A stretch of DNA of 64,000 bases from Lobosporangium transversale (taxonomy: Eukaryota; Mortierellomycota; Mortierellomycetes; Mortierellales; Mortierellaceae). Position 1 is the first letter of the stretch. Every line of letters starts with the position of its first letter. The translations under genes and the position numbers were made by a program. The stretch spans positions 666,001 to 730,000 of the forward strand of contig NW_019028996.1 in NCBI RefSeq assembly GCF_002105155.1, given 5' to 3'. The notes under the pieces were generated by a model. That model was not told the origin of the DNA. It did not search any database and was given only the letters and a program-made list of their open reading frames with translations. Of this stretch, positions 56,260 through 64,000 are shown piece after piece.

Positions 56260-58464
56260 ACTATGTATATGGAACCAAAGTTCAATAGGACAAAGAGAGG
56301 GGTCTTTATTTCTGGAGAGACGACATCTTATATGCTATAAGATATCGTCTGCCCCACGTGAGTGGTAAATTAAATCATCGTATACGCTATATGGGTCTAC
56401 ATATATGGTGCAAAGATTATAGAGTAATACTGACCTGATCTTAACAATGCCTTTTCTGAGTTTCTGTAATGTACTCAGCGTTACAAGCGTTAACCCAACC
56501 GCATCCTCACACTCATTGTTGTTCACGTAGAGACTGTCATTTTCAGGAGCCAAGTCATTCAAACCACTTGGGCACAAAATCGCCTGAACTGCCAGATTAA
56601 TGATGTGTCCAAGGCATGGCCCATGGTATAAGCCATCCTTGAGCGGCCTAATGTTTTTTATTTTTATTTATTTTTATTTTTTTTAAGAGAAGCGTTAGAG
56701 GTAACTCATTACTAGATGCGCTAGCATTATTGAAAGTGACTGAGAATTACCATTCTACTGCCTTGGGATGCTTTTCAAGCTCTCGGATCATTTTGGACAT
56801 ATTTGACGCATTGTCGGTGGTGATACTTAGAAGCTTGTCACCAATTTTAAATCGATCGATGACCTTAGCCAGAGATTCCGCTAAGTTCTCACCTGTATGC
56901 GCTCCATACAATGGCTCAAATCCAATGACCAGCTCTTGTTGGTGCCAGTCATGATAAATCCAGTGAGCTGTTACCCCCAGGAAGTTGTCTTGGAAAGGGC
57001 TTGTCCAGCCATCAACGGTCAGTGATACCTTGTTAATATCCTCAAATAAGCTTATGACTTGATGCTCCATGTATTGGTATTTTAGCTTAGCCTATTTTTA
57101 ATCCATCTTTTTGTCAGTGTTTGGTTGATGTTTGTTATAAAAAAAAAAATAATAATTGAAGAGTAATAATAATCATAATCATAATCATAATCATAGTAAT
57201 AATAGTTTTACCTTGGTTGCCAAGGTGTCATCAGACGGTAGCTTTACTTGAGATGCTGTAGCCATTGTAGCATGGACTAGAAGCTCCTGGAGAGCAGTGC
57301 TTTTGACAATCGTAAATGGCTGCTTTGTTGTGATAACGAATCGGACAAGCAATTCGTCAAATCTCGTAGGGTCAAATACTTTTGGCTGAGAAAATGAATT
57401 AAGCATCTTGTCCATCGGGCCTTGCTTGGAGAGACTGCCATCATTGGCATTGCTATCTTTAGTGATGCGATGTACTCGCCACAGATGCTGGATGACCCCT
57501 GAAGTTGACATATTCGATGAACAAAGGTTTTCCCGCAGCTAGGGTAACAGCAGCGCATACCAGAGCCACTCTTAGTTTTAACACGCTCGGCCCACTTGTT
57601 CTTCAGTGACCACGCCCAGCTTCGGTTGATCGCCGTGCTGCTTGCCACGCTGGAGCTTCCCACGCTCCTCGTCACTAAGCTCTCATTCATCACGCTGCCG
57701 CTCATCACGCTCTCCATATCCATATCGTTGTCAGGTGCGTCAAAGCTGGCAGACATAGAAGTGTTACCAACGTCATAAACCTTAAGTTCATGTATGATAA
57801 AATTGCAAGGAGGTATTAATTTAAACATTAAGGTTAAGTTTTTTCCTTCTTTTCTTAATACAAAGTAATATGGCAAATGTAATCAATATATACTTCTGCT
57901 TCCTCCTCGATAATTCGACGACGTCGTTTACTCATTTTAAGAGATGTTTTGGGCTGAATTGAGATAATGCATGAAAAGGAAAAGAGAGAAAAAAAAAAAA
58001 AAAAAAGGAAAAGGAAAGGAAAGGAGGCGAAATGAAGCGAATGCAAACACATTTGTTGTCCTGATGCCGCAGTTGAGTATTTAGGTATAACGCACCAGAT
58101 ATCTCGCACTCGTTGTTAGGCTTTATTTTCTATAAACATGTGTTTTAACCTTATCTTCATGGTAATATTTTTCTTAATCCACGATTTAAATCCACATTTT
58201 GATTAAGAGTGCCGTGAGAAAAAATTTATAAAAATTTTAATCGGTATATCAATGTACCGAATGATTCGGTATATCAAATGAATTGAATCGGTACAATCGA
58301 GGCACCGAATGATTCGGTTTACCGAATGCATCGAATATTCGATACATTCGATTCGGTTTCGACAATTATATTCATTCGGTTTCGATTCGATATGAACCTT
58401 ACCTTGGTCAATTCGATTTCGGTTCGAAGGTGTATTGAACCGAATGTACCGATTAGGAGCACTG
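56260..58464 (-). mobile_element. hAT DNA transposon, 3' end missing
   Basis: The right terminus at 58464 reads, on the minus strand, CAGTGCTCCTAATCGGTAC, followed by about 250 bp of degenerate CCGAAT/ATTCGG subterminal repeats (58225-58450), typical of hAT ends. The transposase lies at 57935-56440. The matching left end was not found, so the left limit is arbitrary. The element interrupts a Tc1-like gene fragment at 58465. Confidence 0.7.
56440..57935 (-). pseudogene. hAT transposase, lacking the C-terminal dimerisation region
   Basis: ATG 57935-57933 (MSKRRRRIIEEEAE) splices to VYDVGNTSMSASFDAPDND, then a BED-type zinc finger region (WSLKNKWAERVKTKSGSG; CCYPSCGKTF, then after a frame change MSTSGVIQHLWRVHRITKD, with both histidines). 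Further exons hold the catalytic-core part (FEDINKVSLTVDGWTSPFQD; FLGVTAHWIYHDW; LLSITTDNASNMSKMIRELE) and LYHGPCLGHIINLAVQAIL. The terminal exon ends near 56440 in a GTCAGT donor-like site, with nothing recognisable after it. The C-terminal dimerisation domain is absent. The frame change in the zinc finger makes it non-functional. Confidence 0.75.
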
Positions 58465-58729
58465 CCTCATCGTTATAGAGTCTGGTAGCATGGACAGCTG
58501 ATGAGACTACACCACGGTGAAGCAACAATCGAATATAATATGCATTCCGGTAATCGAACTTCCGTGGCCGACCAGCTCTACTTTTACTCCTGGCAGGCCC
58601 TAATGTCTTGGAGATATTATGGACTGAGGACTTGGATATGCCTACTCCTGTGGCAACCTGACGGATGGACTTGTGCTGCTCGAGTAAATGGAGAGCATCC
58701 TCAACAACGGAAGCTTTGATTGGCTTCAT
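58465..58729 (-). pseudogene. Tc1/mariner-like transposase N-terminus, cut by the hAT element
   Basis: ATG 58729-58727 opens MKPIKASVVEDALHLLEQHK, then SIRQVATGVGISKSSVHNIS and a second DNA-binding module with RAGRPRKF. The frame then continues to YNDEA, where the hAT terminus starts at 58464. The remaining transposase is not found in the window. Confidence 0.7.
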
Positions 58730-59049
58730 CTTTGGAGTCTTTAGAAAGAGTAACGTAGGCTCCTAGAAGAGTGTAGGTGAAGAGTATCTACTCAAGTGTG
58801 TGGGAGATAATTTGAAAAAAATTCAGCAAAGGTGCGTAAAATAAGTGATGGTTATATAATTGTCCAAATGAGATTAAATACTTTTGTCAATGAAAAACCA
58901 TGGTGAATGAGACTAGAGATATTTTAAACTGAACCAGTCCACGTATCATTGGCATACTTGTTTACTCTGATAAAAATAAAAGTGCAAGCAACCATCGCTA
59001 TTATTCTAATCAAGACGGAAAACATGAGCGTGGAACATTTGGACAAATT
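58730..59049. other. short intergenic stretch, no gene
   Basis: AT-rich; probably the upstream region of the Tc1-like fragment and flank of the MULE repeat. Nothing else is seen. Confidence 0.3.
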
Positions 59050-60040
59050 TGGAAGCCACTGTATAAGTAAAGTCGCTCATTTCAGACCCAGTTGGGTTAT
59101 CTCGGCCTGGAGCCGGTAGGTGACTCCGAAGCGCAACTTTTGAGAGATGGTTTTACGTTTTCGGATGAAAGTTAATATCCGTAGTTATGTGATGAGTGCA
59201 ACAGAACAGAGTATGTGACCAATCTAGACAACCATTTAAAAATTAGTTTTGCAAAACTTGGTAAAAACGATGGGAGCGCAATACAGTTATGCCCAAAGCA
59301 TATGGAACCCCCAGGATCAATGTAGTTTTCAATTTGGAATCAAACAGTGTTAAAATCGCTCGCGGTTACATAGTGAGAAAAAAAGTTATATTAAAGAAAA
59401 AGCGCAAGGTCGCGGAAAATAGCGATTTTTCGATATTCTATGCTCATTTACTCAAGAGCCACTGCATGGAATATTGAAAAATAGGGTTTGTATCGTAGCT
59501 ATAGTCGAAAGGATTGCATCCCTGGTTTGGCTTGGCTCTATCTCTCAGGATCCTGGCGAAATAGTCCATTGAGTGTGTCAAAAATGGCATAGTTTTGGTT
59601 TTTTCTGTGCTTGAACTACTTTACACAGGTGCTACTCCATGGATACTGGGTAGATTTTCTTAAGAGTAATATTAAACCAAAGGTAATCAGCTCCCCTACT
59701 GGTCGTTCCAGTGGCGCTTGTCTCCTAGCACTCTAGCAGGAGTTACTCATGCTTAAAGTCTGACCAGTCATTAAAACCACCCAAATTTATCACAGTTTTG
59801 AGTACTATCTCGATAAATACTGAACAAATCCTTTTCATTCTTTTTTTATTTTGCGCGTATTGGTGCCTTCTATTGTATATTTTATGGGCATGCTTCCATC
59901 TTTCCTAGAAGGATAGTTATAAGCATTCTAGTACTTCATTGATGATTGCGTGTGAAATTTGATTGTGTGATTTTATGGGAGAAACTTTAATTTGGCCTGA
60001 TTTTTTTTTGTGTATACTTTTTTATTAAATAAAATTAAAT
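59050..60040 (+). repeat. MULE 3' terminal repeat, copy C
   Basis: Starts AAAGTCGCTCATTTCAGACC and runs colinear with copy A (minus strand 33835-32850) up to the MULE transposase stop at 60041. Copy A has the same distance between its terminus and its own transposase stop, so the whole block is the element's 3' end. The ORF at 59289-59477 lies inside it and is not called. Confidence 0.75.
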
Positions 60041-60543
60041 TTAATAACACTGCCGTTGTCGCTTCTTAGTTCCGGATGCGTTGGGGATTAACGGCAAAGT
60101 ATCCAGCGTATCTTTTACTGACCTTAAGGTTCTTACGCTTTCATTCAACATTTTTAAATCATCAAAATTGTGAATAAACTTTCGAAGCAACTCATATAAC
60201 TCGTTATGTTCCTCACCTAGCTGATTATCCTCTAGTTGAATCTCAGTCTGATTAAGCTCACTCTCCTCAGTTTGATATTCACCATGCTCAACAGCTATAT
60301 GTTTGTCCATGACCAAAGGCATAGCTTTCTGGGGGAGACTCAGTGGACGTTCTTCGTCATTCTGCTTGACTTTGAATAACACCAGCATATGCATACGAAG
60401 GCGGCGCCGACTAGTAAAGTATTGGCAATTACAACCTGTATAGTGTCATTTTCATCGATGTAGAGGTTATATATACCACGCCCAGTTGTTGGCGAGATAA
60501 CACAATAATACCCTTCAACATGGATGACTACAGTGGTCATCAA
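60041..60543 (-). pseudogene. MULE transposase 3' fragment
   Basis: The minus strand carries YYCVISPTTGRGIYN, then after a frame change MHMLVLFKVKQNDEERPLSL and the C-terminus TKKRQRQCY. It corresponds to the last 165 residues of the transposase at 30435-32848, including the second half of the SWIM zinc motif. Everything upstream of the VEGYYCV region is missing, so this is a 5'-truncated copy attached to its terminal repeat. Confidence 0.85.
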
Positions 60544-60835
60544 AAGTCATTCAATGAATTAGGAATTTCGACATTCTCATTCCTTTCCCAATTTGATCTT
60601 GCTTGTCGCTAATGAAACTTACGTAGCGAGTTCGACCATCGACAATGTCACTCCTACTACAATGTCAATGAGCTCCTGTAGCTAATTGAAAATTTAGATG
60701 AATGCCAATTATTGGCATCTCATTGAATGCCATTTGAAGAAAATCGGGAGCTTTGCTTTATTTGTTTTTTTTTCTGTTCTTCAGTAATGTGTACGACCTC
60801 CTTTCTTGCGATGTAGCTTCTCTACCCTTCGTGGC
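60544..60835. other. intergenic, with segment repeated at 45850
   Basis: The first 65 bp carry the CATTCCTTTC / CAATTTGATCTT segment shared with 45854-45894. No gene is supported in the remainder. Confidence 0.4.
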
Positions 60836-60991
60836 TGTCACGAACAGCAAGCAATGTCTAGCTCATGAATTGATGAATGACTTTTGTCTGATTCGAATCT
60901 GAAAAAGATCACGTGTGCTTGATTAATTTGTTCCGCTCATTTCCTTCACTCATTCCTCCATGCATAGTTTGCCTGTCAAGCCAAGTCGCGT

Positions 60992-61187
60992 TGCAAGCGA
61001 AATCACTATAATAATTTTGTGCAACATTGTATTTCGCCCATATTTCTAGAGCATTCCTTGCAACAGGATATTAACTAGTATAAATAGGTCTACTTTTCTA
61101 TCTAGTTCTGTAGCATGGTTCCCCCTGAATAAAGATACCTTTATTGCACCCTTAGATCCCCCTAGAACACTACCTTGACTTTTGCAT
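60992..61187 (+). repeat. 5' LTR of gypsy copy 2
   Basis: 196 bp, TGCAAGCGAAATCAC at the start and CCTTGACTTTTGCA at the end, with TATAAATA and AATAAA. It appears identical to the 5' LTR of copy 1. Confidence 0.9.
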
Positions 61188-61253
61188 TGGTAGCAAAGGA
61201 AACCACGACCACCCCCAGAGAACTACAATTACCATTGAATTTCACCCCTCGCC

Positions 61254-62174
61254 ATGGAACACTTGAATAACGCCCTTTCGTCCATCGATCTTCCTCTGAA
61301 CATTCGCGAAGCCATAGCTACTGCTTTTAATCAGGCCCTCTCTACTGCTAAAGTCAACGAAGCCGCTGAGAATGACCTAGCCAGAACCCTCGCCACGGTC
61401 CTAAAGCCACAGAAGCCTACGCCTTACGAAGGAGCTATTAACGCTGTTGCAGCCTTAAACTTTGTCGACAGCCTGGAGGAGTATTACACTATTGTCACAC
61501 TCACGCCATCCAAATGGGTTCGATACGCTGTCCTCAGTCTCAATGGCGAAGCCAAGGCATGGTGGAGAGATTCCGGGTTGAATCTCGATACACCTTGGGC
61601 TGACTTCCGTAAAGCATTCCTCCGTCAGTTCACCCCTCCAGATTCTGCGAATGCAGCTCGCCGAGCGTTGGATAAACTTCGTCAGGGAAGGATGAGTGTG
61701 GCAGAATATACGAGCAAGTTTAGAAGCCACCTACGTCTGGCTACAAATCTCGACAAAGACTCTGCTTTGCAAAAATACATGCTAGGCCTTGAGCCCGAAA
61801 CAAGCAAGCAGGTAAGACTTAGACAGCCAGAGACGTTGGACGATGCCATTGAGCAGGCGACCATTGTCCACAGTATTCTACATCCCATCGATGCCACCCC
61901 TGTATCCGCTACCCCGAACGCCTTATCACCCCATCATGAGAATAATTCTGGCCCTACACCAATGGATCTCGATAACATGAGAATGTTGGTTGCCAACCTG
62001 TACACCTCTCTCCATCAGCAACGACCAAACAGAAACCACTCCAAGCCAAGCTCGCTACCCAAGCTCACAGCAGCTGAACGAGAACGTTGCGTTCGTGAGG
62101 GGCGTTGTTTCAGATGCCGGAACCGAGGTCATAGAGCCTTTGTGCACAAATATAACATCCATGCCCCTTTCTGA
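61254..62174 (+). CDS. gypsy gag, copy 2
   Basis: 306 codons with the same protein sequence as copy 1, including the incomplete zinc knuckle near the C-terminus. ATG 61254 is 66 bp after the LTR. It overlaps the protease frame by 185 bp. Confidence 0.9.
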   Translation: MEHLNNALSSIDLPLNIREAIATAFNQALSTAKVNEAAENDLARTLATVLKPQKPTPYEGAINAVAALNFVDSLEEYYTIVTLTPSKWVRYAVLSLNGEAKAWWRDSGLNLDTPWADFRKAFLRQFTPPDSANAARRALDKLRQGRMSVAEYTSKFRSHLRLATNLDKDSALQKYMLGLEPETSKQVRLRQPETLDDAIEQATIVHSILHPIDATPVSATPNALSPHHENNSGPTPMDLDNMRMLVANLYTSLHQQRPNRNHSKPSSLPKLTAAERERCVREGRCFRCRNRGHRAFVHKYNIHAPF

Positions 62175-63140
62175 TCACTCTATTGCTCCCACTGCATCTA
62201 CTTCCTTACATCTACTCTCTAAGTATTCACCTCATCCTGATCCCCATTCCCCTACTCATTCCTCATTGCTAAAAAACAATCCCCTCTCCGACCCTATTTT
62301 CCCCTCCACTGATCCTTTCACTGTTTCCACTTCACTCACTTCCACTCATTCATCTACCCCTAGTTCATCCAATCGCCACTCCCATTGTCGTAACGAAATT
62401 CGCCTTCAATCCTTCAGCCTTACCTATGACAAACATAAAAACTCTCGCCGACTCCTTACTTTCATTGGAGCAGTGAATGGTCGACCTGCGCGCATTCTTG
62501 TAGATGGAGGGGCCGAAGGCAATGTCATAAGTTCCTCTTTCTGCGAGAACACACATGTTCCGCTAATTGAGGGTAGACCCATTCCTGTCATTCTTCCCAA
62601 CGGTACCGAGACAATTGCTCAGCACACAGCCACGTTCACCCTCGCCCGCAACGCGTATCAGGATAAAATCAACGCCATTGTTTATCCTCTATCCAAATAC
62701 GACCTAATTTTGGGTAAACCATGGCTGACGGATATCAACCCTCGCATCAATTGGCGAACAAATGATCTGCATTTTGAATACCAAGGTACCCCGGTCTTGT
62801 GGCCTTGCACTGGCATCGACAGGAAGCCTAGACAGCGATCTTCCGTCATATCTGCTCTTAACTTCCTTACCGTTGCCTCGGAACCTGATGCCTCTGTATT
62901 CCTCGCCCAAGTTCGAGTTCCAGTACCTGTCTCTAGCAGTAGTTCTGAACTACCGGACTCTATCAAGCAAATCGTTCAAGTCGAATTCCCTGATGTCTTT
63001 CCTACAACGCTTCCTGATGGCCTTCCCCCTGACAGAGGTGATAGCATGCGTATAGAGACTGACCCTTATGCTGACCCACCTGTCCGACCTGTCATCAGAT
63101 TGTCGATCGCTGAGCTTGATGAACTGAAGAAGCAGCTAAC
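61990..63140 (+). pseudogene. gypsy protease region, copy 2, truncated by the LTR
   Basis: Same as copy 1 with one amino-acid change (LTYDKHK here, LTYAKHK in copy 1; base 62429). The active-site motif is again VDGGAEGN. The frame stays open into the solo LTR, to a stop at 63163-63165. Confidence 0.88.
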
Positions 63141-63334
63141 TGCAAAAGTCAAGGTAGTGTTCTAGGGGGATCTAAGGGTGCAATAAAGGTATCTTTATTC
63201 AGGGGGAACTATGCTACAGAACTAGATAGAAAGTAGACCTATTTATACTAGTTAATATCCTGTTGCAAGGAATGCTCTAGAAATATGGGCGAAATACTAT
63301 GTTGCACATAATTATTAGAGTGATTTCGCTTGCA
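63141..63334 (-). repeat. solo LTR inside gypsy copy 2, inverted
   Basis: 194 bp flanked by CTAAC on both sides (63136-63140 and 63335-63339). This is the same insertion site as in copy 1, as seen from the other strand. Confidence 0.92.
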
Positions 63335-64000
63335 CTAACTGATCTTTTACAAAAAGGATTAATCTCACCGAGCACCTCACCATACGGTGCTCCAGTCCTC
63401 TTTGTGAAGAAAAAGGATGGCTCGCTTCGAATGTGTGTTGATTATCGGGGCCTGAACAAGATCACAAAGAAAAACAGGTACCCCTTACCACGGATCGATG
63501 AATTGATCGACAGATTCAGAACAGCTAAATGTTTTACCAAGCTGGATCTACTCTCGGGCTATCATCAAATGCGTGTCCATCCTGATGATAAACACAAGAC
63601 CGCGTTCCGAACTCGCTATGGCCACTACGAGTTTAACGTCGTACCTTTCGGTCTTACAAATGCACCTGCAGCGTTCTCGACTATGATGCGTAACGTACTT
63701 GATCCACTTCTTGATAAATGTGTTGTTGTGTATCTCGATGATATTTTAATTTACTCCGATAACGAGAAAGATCACTTAGAGCACATCCGAAAAGTACTCT
63801 CCCTCTTGCGTCAAGCTGGGCTTTATTGTAAATTATCCAAGTATTCCTTCATGCAGGAAGAGACTGAGTTCCTAGGCCATGTCATATCCAAGGATGGACT
63901 CAAGACGAATGGCGGACTTGTCAAGGCAATAAGGGAATGGCCAGTACCAACAACCCAACGACATGTGATGCAATTCCTTGGTTTGACTAATTTTTACCAT
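63335..64000 (+). pseudogene. gypsy reverse transcriptase, copy 2, 5' part
   Basis: Reads [42 protein letters not shown] and the [11 protein letters not shown] catalytic motif, and ends at the window edge in the FLGLTNFYH region. No difference from copy 1 was seen at the protein level. Confidence 0.92.

Larger units (their letters stand above)
60836..64000. repeat. right arm of large inverted duplication (runs off the window)
   Basis: Reverse complement of 49165-52329. The first 156 bp (60836-60991) are not retroelement sequence but the duplicated flank; from 60992 on it is the gypsy element. Confidence 0.93.
60992..64000 (+). mobile_element. Ty3/gypsy retrotransposon, copy 2 (partial, runs off the window)
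   Basis: Same layout as copy 1 but on the plus strand: 5' LTR, gag, protease, inverted solo LTR, RT. It is cut by the window end inside RT. It shares the nested solo LTR and its flanking duplication with copy 1, so the two copies arose by duplication of an already damaged element. Confidence 0.93.

Noticed and set aside
59289-59477. 62-codon ORF
   Set aside because: Lies within the MULE terminal repeat; the corresponding ORF is not kept in copies A and B.
60836-64000. Independent second transposition of the gypsy element
   Set aside because: The shared 156-bp flank and shared nested LTR show a segmental duplication instead.

Overview
The window looks like nuclear DNA of an early-diverging (Mucoromycota-type, Mortierella- or Rhizophagus-like) fungus. 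The reasons are intron-rich genes with short GT-AG introns, an Msn2-type C2H2 protein, a chromovirus Ty3/gypsy element, Crinkler (CRN) genes of the ATPase plus nuclease-like type, MULE, hAT and Tc1 remains, an Ndc10-like tyrosine recombinase, and many long A/T homopolymers. The genus is an inference. I see no tRNA, rRNA or CRISPR array.

Left part (1-26 kb) is a conserved housekeeping block: 3' end of a C2H2 zinc-finger factor (+), NELF-C/D homolog (-), an eroded orphan locus (+), a large low-complexity protein (+), MCM6 (-), WDR48/Bun107-like UBP activator (+), a SLC66A2/Any1-like PQ-loop membrane protein (-) with a 12-nt microexon, a TMEM16/anoctamin (-) and a SYLF (Ysc84-like) lipid-binding protein (-).

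Right part (26-64 kb) is accessory. In order it holds a degraded orphan gene, an Ndc10/Crypton-like tyrosine recombinase, a decayed MULE with a long terminal repeat (two further copies at 40.3-40.9 and 59.0-60.0 kb), tandem repeats, a triplet of covarying hairpins at 35.9-36.0 kb, a decayed CRN gene (36.8-39.3 kb), a pseudogene and a fuller member of a fungal orphan family with a PD...ExK-like motif (39.6-40.3 and 43.2-45.7 kb), two hAT-like MITEs, a solo LTR, and a Ty3/gypsy element (46.9-52.2 kb, -). Then come a second CRN gene (52.6-55.1 kb, -), MULE, hAT and Tc1 fragments, and a second gypsy copy on + that runs off the right edge.

The most striking large-scale structure is an inverted duplication. 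49165-52329 and 60836-64000 are reverse complements with constant coordinate sum (113165), so there are no net indels over at least 3,165 bp, and only one coding difference was noticed. It flanks an 8.5-kb spacer that carries the CRN gene, and it includes a nested solo LTR and 156 bp of non-element flank. The most striking small-scale structure is the hairpin triplet at 35913-36032, where the apical part is constant and the lower stems differ in sequence but remain paired.
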